Notes under the pieces: generated by a model
Database searches by the model: none
Told to the model about the DNA's origin: nothing
Seen by the model: the letters and a program-made list of their open reading frames with translations, nothing else
Program-made: the position numbers and the translations under genes
Part shown: one piece after another, positions 12,494-24,500 of the stretch
Position numbering within the stretch: position 1 is the stretch's first letter
Layout: each line of letters starts with the position of its first letter
Origin: Mesostigma viride
Taxonomy: Eukaryota; Streptophyta; Mesostigmatophyceae; Mesostigmatales; Mesostigmataceae
Assembly (NCBI GenBank): GCA_009746045.1
Contig: RPFO01000037.1
Span: forward strand, 102,363 to 166,362
Direction of reading: 5' to 3'
Length of the DNA: 64,000 nucleotides

Positions 12494-15400
12494 CTTTGCC
12501 TTTCCCTTCCCCTTCGGAGTTGGCTCGGGCTCATTTTCTTCCTCCTCCTCCTCCTCCTCCTCGTGCTCCTCCTCCTCTTCCTCCTCGTCCACCTCCTGCT
12601 CCTTCTCCTCCTCTTCCTTCTCGTCCACCTCCTGCATGAAAAAAAAATAATAATAATTCAGACGATGACATAAAAAAAACGAGCATTAATTTTGTTTTAA
12701 CGTTGCTCTGCGGAGCGACCCCAACCCTAAGCTTGAACAGTAAAATGAAACAAATTTCCTACCTCTACGTTCTCCGTCCCCATCCCTTCGACCTCTTCAA
12801 AAGGTTGATCGTCATCCTGCATGACGAATCGTGCGTTCAGATAAATATACAAAGTCAGTCAAAACAGGAACTATTTCTTGAATATCCTATCTTCACAAAT
12901 CGACCCCGAACCTTTAGCGGCATTTGCTTACCTCCGGTTTCCACGCTGAAGGACTTTGTCCCTCAAAACATGGAATGTCACCCTCCTGGCGGGAAGTAGA
13001 GCAAGAAATGCGTTCATCGTTAGTAACAATTTTCAACAAAAGAAATACACAACACTAATCTAAACGGACTGAATAAAAATGTACACAAATGTCAATAATT
13101 ACCTCAATGTCAAATCTCCACTCCCGCAACACTTGTCCGATCGGCCACATCTCAGATGGAGTTGTGTGGCTCAGTTCATTTTCGAAAAACGTCCGAAGAG
13201 CTATCAAGTGAGATAGCATGTCCTGACTCCATGATTTCTCGTTTATGTTCGCCGTCACTAACGACAGGCAGTCGTCGATCCCCTTGTACTCAAGCCATGC
13301 GACAACCTCCTTTCGTGGGGGCTCATACTGTCCGGCCATGTCGAACTCCCCACTCTGACGAAAACGCAGGATCTCATCCTCGCACAACTGAAGAAACAAT
13401 TCAACAGCTCGACTCGGAAGAATAGGGTCTGGGTTCACCCTAAACTGCGCCATCCACACTGAATACGACGAAAGGAAGTGCGATCTAACCCCATCCAAAT
13501 CTTCAATCACTTCCGAACCAGCCCTGAACAACTCGGGAGATACCGAGTGGTCCATGGCGATCAGAAAGTCGCCGAAGACATCCCAGTCGAACTGTGCAGC
13601 CTTGAACCCTTTCTTCAAGAGCAGATTGACATCCGTTTCCGTCAGCGGGGAGGTGTCCCAATCCTCACCTGTCTTCCCCTGCTCTAGGACCTGGTACATT
13701 TCCCACCTGCAGACAGATATGATGATGTCAAAATACTCGTGTGACAATGGGTGCTGTCTCGTGTCCTTGCAGTACTGTTTGGTCGCACAAGACAGCTTGA
13801 TCCAGACGAGCAGGCTTCGAGGAACATAAGCTGTAACATCCACTGCGTCGGGTATATTCGACCCGCACTCGGTAACAAGCAACTCGAAGGTGTCGAAGAG
13901 AGATGCCATTTCTTCCCCCTTCACCCTTTTGCCTCTAAGGCTCCGCCCCATGACTTCGAACAAAAAGGCACGAAGACCAGATTCACTCCAAGGGTTCATT
14001 ATCTCATCAGGCCTGGCCATATCATGTATTACTTCCATCCTCTCATGCCAGACACCGTCATCGATCGCAACTTCGATCTCCTTCGACACAAAGGTGCTCA
14101 AGAACGACTTGGCGTCATCGTTCAGATGTTTTTCGTAAGTCGTCAACCATGACTTCCAAGTTTCCAAGCCCCTCAACTGGATCGGCTGCACACAGGTCCA
14201 CAAAACGAAAAAAAAGCATAATCGGAAAAAAAGTTTAGGGTCACTCTGCGAAGTGACCCTTCATAAAAAAATCTCAAACAGAACGAACGACTAACTGACA
14301 TGCACTATGAAGCGGCGAAAAAATTATTAGCTCACCCGCAATTTCTCCTCCCCACTCCCAACCTCGGCGTTCCCCTGAGACTCTGTCTCATCTCCCCCTT
14401 TCTTCCTCTGGATGCAGCAAGACAGAGGAAAGCATACTCGTTGAAAAAGTTTAGGGTCACTCTGCGAAATGACCCTCCATAAATTAATCACACATGCGAA
14501 GGAAACGGCAACTCAGAAATGATGGACAAATGAACAAAGAACAAAGGCGAAAAACACAGGATTACTTATCGCTCACCTCCGTTGTTGTCCCGCTCTTCTT
14601 GGGATCCTCTGACTTCTTTTCGTCTGCCCCCCGCTTCCTCTGAAATCAAAACAACAGGGAAAAGCATACTTGTTGGTTCAGGTTAGGGTCACTCTGCGAA
14701 ATGACCCATTCATGGTCAGACGAGCTTAGCAGAGATAAGGAATAACGAAACCGTTAAAAAAAACACGCACACTAATGGGGGTAAAAACTGTTTCTCACCT
14801 GAGACGGCTCCGTACCCTCCTTCTCCGAGACCCCCGCGGTCTTCCCATCCACCTCCGTCGACTTTTCTGCAGCCTGCGCCTTCCTGCGCTCCTCCTCAAG
14901 TTTGGCTTGGTATTTCAGGCGTGCCGCCACACCCGCCTCCATCATCCTCTTCCCCTCCTCCTGCACCTTCCTCTTCGCCTTTGCCTCCTCGTCCTTCTTT
15001 TTCCTTTCCTCATTCGCCTTTCTCTCCTTTTCGTCCCGCTCCCACGACGCCCTCCTCTTCCTGCGCTCCGCCTCCTCCATCTCCGCAGCTTCCATTTCTG
15101 CCTGCTTCGCCTCTCGCTCTGCCCTTTCCTTCTTCACCCATTCCCTCTGCTCCCTTTCCAGGAGCTCCTGGGCGGCCTTCCGTTCCTTGTCCTTTTTCTC
15201 CAGATTCACCAGATCTTCGGCGTGCTGCGTTGCCTGATCCAGATAAGAAGTCAGAAGTGCCATGCGGTCATTCCTTCTCTTTCTTTCCTCCTCCGGAAGA
15301 TCCTCCAGTGGCCTTGGGTCTGCCTTGTCCCTGTCCTCCATGCTGATCAGGAGGTCAATGTTCTTCTGCAGATCACGCAGGAACCGCTCATGGTCATCCT

Positions 15401-16271
15401 CCTTCTCCTCCCATTCCGCTCTTGCTTTCTTTCTTGCCTGTGGGGAGCGGCTCCTCGGAGGTGAGTTTGACGACCGGCGCTTGGGTGGCGACCGGCGCTT
15501 GGGCGGAGACTTCCGACCTGGAGACTTTGCAGGCGACTTGGGCGGTGATCGGGACTTGGAGGTCGCCCCCTTCTTTGGAGGGGAGCTTTGGGGAGACGCG
15601 GGCTGCGAGCTGGGCTGTGAGGTCGACGCCTCGGGTAGGGACCTTGAAGGAGACCTGGGCGACGTGCTGACCTTCGAGGTCGAAGCCTCGTGGTGGGACC
15701 TTAGAGGTGACTTGGGCGGCGGGCTGCCCTGCTCAGACGCCTCGTGGTGGGCCCTTGGAGAAGACTTGGGCGGCGAGCTGGGCTTCGAGGTAACCACCTC
15801 GACGGGGGCGGACCTCGGCGAGTTTGAGGTCGACTTCCCGCGGACGGGGGACTCCTTGTTGATGGCGGGCCGCTGGGGAGACTGTGGAGACACAACGGAG
15901 CTGGACCCAGCCCCGGCAGCCTGTGCCTCAGGTGCGGGCCGCTGAGGAGACTGTGGAGACACAACGGAGCTGGACCCAGCCCCGGCAGCCTGTGCCTCAG
16001 GTGCGGGCCGCTTGGGAGATTTGGAGGCCGACGCCTCCACGGAGCTTGGCCCAGCCCCGGCAGCAAGCATTGTTGACAGAGGAGGAAACTCCTCTACGCC
16101 CTTGGGCGGAGAGGCGGGTGGCGTACTATACTTAGGAGACTCGCTCGTCGACTTGACCTTGTCGACATAGGTGGCCCTCTCCACCTCTTTTCCCTTCTGA
16201 AGCAAGGAGGCCCTCTCCTGCTCCTCCTTTTCCTTCTGAAGCTGAACTTCCCTCTCCTTCTCTTGTTCCTT
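12494..16271 (-). CDS. Low-complexity coiled-coil protein, seven exons, partial
   Basis: Unrecognised gene read right to left. Exons: 16271-14799, 14639-14577, 14407-14336, 14185-13103, 12985-12932, 12816-12763 and 12631-12494. Each is bounded by AG and GT and every junction is phase 0, giving 979 codons with no stop. The order is: a Lys/Glu-rich start; a Ser/Pro repeat region (SPPKSP, RRSPPKRRS); a long charged helix rich in Glu, Lys and Arg, likely coiled coil; two small Lys/Glu exons; a more globular 361-residue exon with Trp and Phe (WKSWLTTYEKHL, FDWDVFGDFLIAMD); then acidic exons ending in poly-Glu and KGKGKAK. The first exon begins with an acceptor and the last ends with a donor, so both ends lie outside what I can define. 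The 5' part may lie beyond the minisatellites to the right. A nuclear role would be a guess. Confidence 0.6.
14237..14260. repeat. Intronic palindrome (AGGGTCACT / AGTGACCCT)
   Basis: Perfect 9-bp inverted repeat around CTGCGA inside the intron upstream of the 361-residue exon. Near-identical copies sit in the two adjacent introns. It is one of about 25 copies in the window; see findings. Confidence 0.85.
14453..14476. repeat. Intronic palindrome, second copy
   Basis: Same 24-bp unit as at 14237 with one stem substitution (AATGACCCT). It lies in the next intron of the same gene. Confidence 0.85.
14685..14707. repeat. Intronic palindrome, third copy
   Basis: Same unit with the AATGACCC right arm, in the intron next to the long first exon. 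Three consecutive introns each carry exactly one copy. Confidence 0.85.
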
Positions 16272-16340
16272 CTGCGGCAAATAAGGAAAAACAAATAGAC
16301 CAATGTCGGATGAAGAAAGTGTAAATTCGCATCAGCGTGA

Positions 16341-17050
16341 GGGGTGGCGCTGCAGCGCTACCCTAAGAAGAAACAAGGATGAAATCCCATTCAGGTTTGG
16401 GGAAAAAAAAATCGAAGATGTAACTTTTATAAACGTATCTGGAAAGGGTGACTCGGCAGCGCGACCTTACAACACAAATGTGATTGAATAACGTATCTTG
16501 GAAAGGTCACTCGGAAGCGCTACCCTACAAACAAAATGTTATTGAATAACGTATCTGGAAAGGGTGACTCTGCAGCACTACCCTACAAACAAAATGTTAT
16601 TGAATAACGTATCTGGAAAGGGTGACTCTGCAACGCGACCCTACAACCAAAATGTGATTGAATAACGTATCTTGGAAAGGTGACTCTGCAGCGCTACCCT
16701 ACAAACAAAATGTTATTGAATAACGTATCCGGAAAGGGTGACTCTGCATCGCGACCCTACAACCAAAATGTGATTGAATAACGTATCTTGGAAAGGTGAC
16801 TCTGCAGCGCGACCCTACAAACAAAATGTTATTGAATAACGTATCTTGGAAAGGTGACTCTGCAGCGCGACCCTACCAACAAAATGTTATTGAATAACGC
16901 ATCTTGGAAAGGTGACTCTGCAGCGCGACCCTACAAACACTGAATGGAAGTTTGCATTGTGAGGGGGTCACTCTGCAGCGCGACCTTACAAACAAAGACT
17001 GCGACATTGCGCAAGGGTAGGGGTCACTCTGCAGAGCGACCCTACCCAAA
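16341..17050. repeat. Tandem 58-60-bp array, one palindrome per unit
   Basis: About eight units of 58-60 bp (16430-16945), each with GGGTGACTCTGCAG or a close variant, CGCGACCCT or CGCTACCCT, and the spacer TGTTATTGAATAACG. Single copies of the palindrome flank the array at 16341-16364, about 16963-16986 and 17023-17045. No coding sequence is seen. It probably lies in an intron or 5' region of the minus-strand gene. Confidence 0.88.
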
Positions 17051-17079
17051 AACAATACTAACCACTCCCCAAAAAAATC

Positions 17080-19432
17080 ACGCATGGATGGTGGTGGTGG
17101 GTGGCTGGCATGCATGGATGGTGGTGGTGGGTGGCTGGCACGCATGGATGGTGGTGGTGGGTGGCTGGCACGCATGGATGATGGTGGTGGGTGGCTGGCA
17201 TGCATGGATGGTGGTGGTGGTGGCTGGCATGCATGGATGGTGGTGGTGGGTGGCTGGCATGCATGGATGGTGGTGGTGGGGTGCTGGCACGCATGGATGG
17301 TGGTGGTGGGTGGCTGGCATGCATGGATGGTGGTGGTGGGGTGCTGGCACGCATGGATGGTGGTGGTGGGGTGCTGGCATGCATGGATGATGGTGGTGGG
17401 GTGCTGGCATGCATGGATGGTGGTGGTGGGTGCTGGCACGCATGGATGGTGGTGGTGGGGTGCTGGCATGCATGGATGATGGTGGTGGGGTGCTGGCACG
17501 CATGGATGGTGGTGGTGGGTGGCTGGCATGCATGGATGGTGGTGGTGGGTGGCTGGCATGCATGGATGATGGTGGTGGGGTGCTGGCACGCATGGATGGT
17601 GGTGGTGGGTGGCTGGCATGCATGGATGGTGGTGGTGGGGTGCTGGCACGCATGGATGGTGGTGGTGGGGTGCTGGCATGCATGGATGATGGTGGTGGGG
17701 TGCTGGCATGCATGGATGGTGGTGGTGGGGTGCTGGCACGCATGGATGGTGGTGGTGGGGTGCTGGCATGCATGGATGATGGTGGTGGGGTGCTGGCATG
17801 CATGGATGGTGGTGGTGGGTGGCTGGCATGCATGGATGGTGGTGGTGGGTGGCTGGCATGCATGGATGGTGGTGGTGGGGTGCTGGCACGCATGGATGGT
17901 GGTGGTGGGTGCTGGCACGCATGGATGGTGGTGGTGGGTGCTGGCATGCATGGATGGTGGTGGTGGGGTGCTGGCATGCATGGATGGTGGTGGGGGTGCT
18001 GGCATGCATGGATGGTGGTGGTGGGTGGCTGGCATGCATGGATGGTGGTGGTGGGGTGCTGGCACGCATGGATGGTGGTGGTGGGGTGCTGGCATGCATG
18101 GATGGTGGTGGTGGGTGGCTGGCATGCATGGATGGTGGTGGTGGGTGGCTGGCACGCATGGATGGTGGTGGTGGGTGGCTGGCACGCATGGATGGTGGTG
18201 GTGGGTGGCTGGCATGCATGGATGGTGGTGGTGGGTGGCTGGCACGCATGGATGGTGGTGGTGGGTGCTGGCACGCATGGATGGTGGTGGTGGGTGCTGG
18301 CACGCATGGATGGTGGTGGTGGGTGGCTGGCATGCATGGATGGTGGTGGTGGGGTGCTGGCACGCATGGATGGTGGTGGTGGGGTGCTGGCATGCATGGA
18401 TGATGGTGGTGGGGTGCTGGCATGCATGGATGGTGGTGGTGGGTGGCTGGCATGCATGGATGATGGTGGTGGGGTGCTGGCATGCATGGATGGTGGTGGT
18501 GGGTGGCTGGCATGCATGGATGGTGGTGGTGGGTGGCTGGCACGCATGGATGGTGGTGGTGGGTGGCTGGCACGCATGGATGGTGGTGGTGGGTGGCTGG
18601 CACGCATGGATGGTGGTGGTGGGTGGCTGGCACGCATGGATGATGGTGGTGGGGTGCTGGCACGCATGGATGGTGGTGGTGGGTGGCTGGCACGCATGGA
18701 TGGTGGTGGTGGGTGGCTGGCATGCATGGATGGTGGTGGTGGGGTGCTGGCACGCATGGATGGTGGTGGTGGGTGCTGGCATGCATGGATGATGGTGGTG
18801 GGGTGCTGGCATGCATGGATGGTGGTGGTGGGTGGCTGGCATGCATGGATGATGGTGGTGGGGTGCTGGCATGCATGGATGGTGGTGGTGGGTGGCTGGC
18901 ATGCATGGATGGTGGTGGTGGGTGGCTGGCACGCATGGATGGTGGTGGTGGGTGGCTGGCACGCATGGATGGTGGTGGTGGGTGGCTGGCACGCATGGAT
19001 GGTGGTGGTGGGTGGCTGGCACGCATGGATGATGGTGGTGGGTGGCTGGCATGCATGGATGGTGGTGGTGGGGTGCTGGCACGCATGGATGGTGGTGGTG
19101 GGTGCTGGCATGCATGGATGATGGTGGTGGGGTGCTGGCATGCATGGATGGTGGTGGTGGGTGGCTGGCACGCATGGATGGTGGTGGTGGGGTGCTGGCA
19201 TGCATGGATGGTGGTGGTGGGTGGCTGGCACGCATGGATGGTGGTGGTGGGTGGCTGGCACGCATGGATGGTGGTGGTGGGGTGCTGGCATGCATGGATG
19301 ATGGTGGTGGGGTGCTGGCATGCATGGATGGTGGTGGTGGGTGGCTGGCACGCATGGATGGTGGTGGTGGGTGGCTGGCACGCATGGATGATGGTGGTGG
19401 GGTGCTGGCATGCATGGATGGTGGTGGTGGAC
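17080..19432. repeat. 30-bp G-rich minisatellite (about 78 copies)
   Basis: Units built on GCATGGATGGTGGTGGTGGG plus a ten-base segment. Three two-state sites vary: GGGTGGCTGG or GGGGTGCTGG, GATGGTGG or GATGATGG, and GCATGC or GCACGC. Several multi-unit blocks recur, which shows repeated block duplication. The length is a multiple of three and stop-free, so long frames (poly-His/Pro on minus, poly-Trp/Gly on plus) are artefacts of the repeat. Confidence 0.96.
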
Positions 19433-19935
19433 ATATCGCTGGCTGAGGACCAACACGAAAAAAGAAGCCATATCGCTGGCTGAGGACCAACACGAAAAAA
19501 GAAAACATATCGCTGGCTGACGACCAACACGAAAAAAGAAAACATATCGCTGGCTGACGACCAACACGAAAAAAGAAAACATTTAGCTGGCTTAGGACCA
19601 ACACGAAAAAAGAAAACATTTAGCTGGCAGAGGACCAATACGAAAAAATACTCTGGTCGCTCGCTGAGGACCAACCCTTAAAAAGAAGCCGTGTCGCTGG
19701 CTGAGGACCAACACGAAAAAAGAAAACATATTGCTGGCTGAGGACCAACCCTAAAAAAGAAGGCATATCGCTGGCTGAGGACCAACACGAAAAAAGAAGC
19801 CATGTCGCTGGCTGAGGACCAACCCTTAAAAAGAAGGCATATCGCTGGCCGAGAACCAACCAGAAAAAAGAAGTCATGTCGCTGGCTGAGGACCAACACG
19901 AAAAAACAAGCCATATCGCTGGCTGAGGACTACAA
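19433..19935. repeat. 36-bp minisatellite (about 13 copies)
   Basis: Units around ATCGCTGGCTGAGGACCAAC followed by ACGAAAAAAGAA, directly abutting the 30-bp array. Variants include TTAGCTGG and CCCTTAAAAAG. No independent coding evidence. Confidence 0.94.
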
Positions 19936-20114
19936 AAGGGCATCATAGACGCCACCCTGCTCGCGCGAGTAAGTAGGGGTTCGTTGCACATTTACCTGCA
20001 CGCATAAATCAGGAAGGGGGAAAAACGGCATTGAACAGGACCACGATTAGAATTGGGCTAGCTATAAACTAACCGGACCATTTGAAGGCATAGCAACAAA
20101 CATCACGCTCGACA

Positions 20115-20456
20115 TCAAAAAAGACTGCGCTGTTGATGCACCTTTTTCATTATGGCGGCGAGTTGAGGCGGCAGATCCTCACCATCTTCAGCTAGGCAGC
20201 GATGATTATTACAGAAAACAGCTATGGCGGCAGCAGTGGTGGTGCGGTTTTCGAAACCCAACAGCTGTTGTGACCGATCGTCCGTGGAGCGACCCCTGTC
20301 AACGGCCCAGCGTAACCGGCGTTCAGGACGGAAAACGTGGCATGCTCGCCATTCGGCCAACGAGGCGAAACGCGGCGCTAGATTATTCTTATTGACAAAC
20401 CGCGCATGCGGATTGGACGACTCACAATGTGACGTAATCCAAGCGTCGGTCTTCAC
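20115..20456 (-). CDS. Possible short coding exon, unidentified
   Basis: A 113-codon open frame of mixed, non-repetitive composition (Trp, Cys and charged residues; segment CHVFRPERRLRWAV), unlike the neighbouring minisatellite frames. The nominal start is GTG, so it is more likely part of an exon. A good donor (ATG-GTGAGG) lies inside it near 20176, so the last 20 codons may not be coding. No family recognised, and it may be fortuitous. Confidence 0.25.
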   Translation of the reverse strand: MKTDAWITSHCESSNPHARFVNKNNLAPRFASLAEWRACHVFRPERRLRWAVDRGRSTDDRSQQLLGFENRTTTAAAIAVFCNNHRCLAEDGEDLPPQLAAIMKKVHQQRSLF

Positions 20457-21581
20457 GGTCCCGCAGGTATAAAAAGGAACAACACGCAGCCAATTTGACG
20501 CTACAATCGGGATGTTTGGATTCGGGCGTCACCATGCTGCCGTGGATAACGACGTCCGCGGTTCGATTCTAGCGTGAGCCCGGTGCTTTTTTGCACGTCG
20601 TCTGAGAGATCATCTGTCATATTACCACCAGTCGTCACTCTGCAAAGCGACGTGCCTACTGCCACGTGGTATGGCAAAAATTTCGAATGCAGAACTTTTG
20701 GGGTATACAAATAAATATATTAATGAATCGGGTATAGTAAATGTATGGGGATATATACTAACATGCTAGCCAATATATTTATACTTTCTGCTGTCCATAT
20801 GCTTATTATTATGATTATTGTTATGAATATGATATATGTTCTTTCTAATATTTGTTAAATATATTTTCCTATTTACTGCTAACTTACTGTACTAGTTTTT
20901 TATATAAATGACTAGTACTAGATAGATTAATGCCATGAATACAAATTTAAAATATAGATTAAATTTTATGACAATATTACATATATTTATGGACATCACT
21001 CTTTTTTTCATACAATAAGTAGAAAATATTTAGTATTAGAGATAGCTAGTCTGTCCAGTTCATATTTCTTTTATCTAAACAATAATGATTGTAATAGAAA
21101 TAGTACTAAATACTAATTAAAACTATATAAATACCAATAAATACTTTCCATATTTCTGCTACATAATTAAACAATAATGATTAAAACAATTATGTTCAAT
21201 ATTCAATTTCATTTAGTAGAATCTTAAATAATTCCATGAATTAATTCACGTATTTTCCTGTCTTGGTGTGATCATCCAGGTACCTCGGCAACGACACGAC
21301 ACGCCTGAAAAATGAGCCGGGAAGGTGTGTTTCCAATGATGCAAATCTTGGTCGCGCTGCAGCGCGACCTCTTCTCAGTTCCATACGAAAAGGCCTTAAA
21401 ACTTGTGTGTAACTTCGCAAGGGTCGCGCTGCAGAGCTACCAAAAATTTCATGAAGTTTGACTTTCTCTATATTTGCTTCGCAATTGAGATTCTTTTGTA
21501 TCTGCGAAGAAGGTGGGGTCATTTCGCGGAGTGACCCTGCTAATATGTTAATTGTCCGTGAATTTCTTTTTGTTTCTGCAG
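20457..21581. other. 5' region of transposase-like gene, AT-rich
   Basis: TATAAAAAGG at about 20468 could be a core promoter for the plus-strand gene. From 20700 to 21260 the sequence is very AT-rich with no genes. Three palindromes of the 24-bp family occur at 21350-21369 (a perfect 20-bp palindrome centred on CTGCAG), 21418-21440 and 21517-21539, with a further one near 20634. An upstream exon of the gene must lie here or further left, because its first visible exon starts inside a codon. Confidence 0.4.
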
Positions 21582-24500
21582 CACGGGAACGGGTGTTTCT
21601 TTCGCCAACCTCCTCCTCCTTGCGTGGCGGCTTTGCTAATCGACTCAATGCCCACAACTTGAGCATCGGGACACCGACGCCCCTTGCAGCGGATCTGAAA
21701 AACAGCTCGAAACGAAATTTCGGGAATGAGAACCGCAGCACCTCGCCCGCCGTCAGGAAGCCAGCGAAAAGGCCTGGCCAGTACGCCGAGAAGAAGTCTG
21801 TTGTGGGGACTCATCTTGCTGATGAGGCGTACAACGTAGTTCATCACATGAGGAATGAATCTACCAAGCGGGCCTCTTTTGAGGAGATTGTTGATGGCTT
21901 CAATAAGAGGGCTGACGAGCTCAAGGCGGAGCATTTTGACATTCCGGTGGCCAAGCTTTTTGATGAGCAGCGGCTTGCACAACTGTCGAGGTCTTGGGTG
22001 GCTCGGCTGATCGCCCTTTTTGACGACCTGTCGAAATCCGACCATGACAGAGACGTCAAGATCATTTTGGTGTCAACTCTTTTTTGTGGGGACGACATCG
22101 AGAAGGAGTTTTCGGCGGCAGAGTTGGAGAGAATGACGGGTGTCCCCGCGAAGACCATTCTCAAAGTTCGGGCGATCAGAAAGCAACAGAAGATGGAGTT
22201 CCTGACGCGTGCGCTGGCGCGAAAGAAGAGGAAGTTGCCCCAATTTGTAATCGAGTCGATCGCGCAGGCTTGGACTGATGAGGAGAACTCGCGCGCTTCG
22301 CCCCAAGAGAGGGATACCATAAAGACGCACGAACGAGTTGGCAATCGTGCGATTTTGGTTGGTGTCCAAGGGGCCTACTTCTACCTCACCTCGAAGGAGG
22401 ACATATATCTCAAGTTTTTAGCGGAGCACACGTACTGGGACAAGAAAAGTCCGCAGTATGAGAAGGATGTCGGCATCCATGTCGGATATACGACTTTCTG
22501 CAAGTACGCCCCCAAAACCGTCAAGGGGAAGTGGAAGGAGAGAAACGTGTGCGCCTGTGAGACGCATACGGTCATGCAGTCGAAGGTAGCGGCATGGACT
22601 AGGTACTGCAAGGCGAAGCACGGCAAGAACTGCAAGTGCGGCGACGAGTGTGAGGGATGTTTAAGGGCGAGATTGCCTGACGGCACGTGCGGGATGTTCG
22701 AAAGCCTGCACACGACCGAATGGGTGAAGCACTTCCATTGCCGTGTGGCGGAGGCGGATGGGGGTAGTGAGCTGGGGGGTGGGGCAAACTCGGCGAGAAA
22801 CGAAGAGGAGGAAGGGGACAATAATGTGACGGAAGATGAATGGCAGGGGCAAGACCTTGACGATCTTGAAATAAATGAGAGGATCGTGGAGGATGAGGAA
22901 GGGGTGCCAAGGGTAGGGGACCCATCCATGGAGGAGGGGTCTGTCTTTCGCATTCTGAAGAGGGCATGTATGGAGAACTCGTGTCCCGAGTCCCGGTGTG
23001 GCATCAAAGACTGGGTGTTGTGTGACCGGGACAAGAATTCAACAGAACTACTAAATTGGTTCAGATACGTGAAGAAGGAGGTAGTGGTTTCCCGACCGGC
23101 AGGGGAGGTAAGCGTGTTTGGATTTTGTGACGCAATTATTTCGCAGCGTCATTCTGCAGCGCGATGTTAATTTAACTCGTCGTCTGTCCCAACTCAGTCC
23201 TCACAGGAGGACTGAGTTGACAATTTTCAACCGCGTGTAGCGACTAGGTGGGGGGTCCATCCCAAATGTTTTGATGTGGATCTGGGGTGTACTAGATATC
23301 ATTTTGTTGGCAAAAATACTGCATATGTGAAAACTTGACCCGAACACCTGAAAATTACACGGACGTTGGGCGCCCCTCGCGAATTTGCATTTTTCGGGAT
23401 AAGAACGAGTGGGAAAAATTCAATCAAATCCTGGTGCATGAAGAAAAAATATAGGCACGTAAACAACATAGTTCTTGAAGCGTGGCAAAAAACTGGGCTC
23501 CATTTGGCCACTGCAACTGCCTGAAACAATTAAAAAACTCTCAGTCCTCAGGAGAGGAATGGGGCTTTTGCTAACTTTGCTAGCATGTAAGTGCGGTCAT
23601 ACTACATCACCGTGGCCACCAACCATCCCAATCAACTCATTTCCCTTCAAGCATTACAGGACAACACACTTGCATCATCATACTTCAGGTATATCATACC
23701 TTATCATGTAGTGAGAGCCTATGCATGCATGTAGGGAATGGGCTTGGATACCTACCAACAAAGGGTTATGTTATAAGTGCCAACCACCAATATAATGGGT
23801 AGGTTAAGCATATTTCCATTGTTTCAAACAACAATAGATATGGCTATAACTGTTTTGCCTTGCCATGATGTGGCCAACATAGTTGCTGGCACATGATGGC
23901 AGTGGTTTGTCACCAAGACTTTTCACTCACCCGTAAAAGCTTGAATGCACCCTTGACGCAGCCCGTGGCCACACAATCATGCAGTATGAACGTAGCAAAA
24001 GAATAACTAACATCTATGAAGGTGTTTAAACCTGCACAGCTCCTAAAACCCTGCACAACTACACTGGGTTAAGGCAAATGCCTGCTAACATCATCTGAAA
24101 AGGGGGTTTTAGAGAGGGGCAGGCAACGGTCAAGAAAGAGCATCAAGACTTGAACCTGACAACGCCTCGCAAGCTTAAACTCATGTACAAACATCAAGGA
24201 ACGAAGAGGCAACGATTATCCGGCTTTACCTGGCACGGCTGGCGTTACCTTGGCCCAGGCGGTGCCCGCAAAAGTGGCACTTTGCGGCACATAGACCATG
24301 ACGTGACAGAATGGTCGAGATCATCAAATCTATACTGTCACTCAATATATTCTAATACAATTCATGTTAAAATGTAGAAAGAAACCTATCAGCCATTGAA
24401 ATTGCGCCGGAAAGCAAGCGCAGTCATCAATTCCGTCGACCTGCCTTATCGCAGTTTTTTCCAGCAAGAACAGTGCCGACACCGGGTAAATCGCATCCCC

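Noticed and set aside
17080-19435. Very long open frames (over 800 codons) rich in His/Pro or Trp/Gly
   Set aside because: The 30-bp repeat has no stop in most frames on both strands, so open frames are automatic. No splice context or unique sequence supports translation.
20512-20600. tRNA-like or pol III unit (GGTTCGATTC with a T run) and a 21-codon ATG frame
   Set aside because: The T-arm does not pair and no A box is in place. The short frame has no donor that would link it to the downstream gene.
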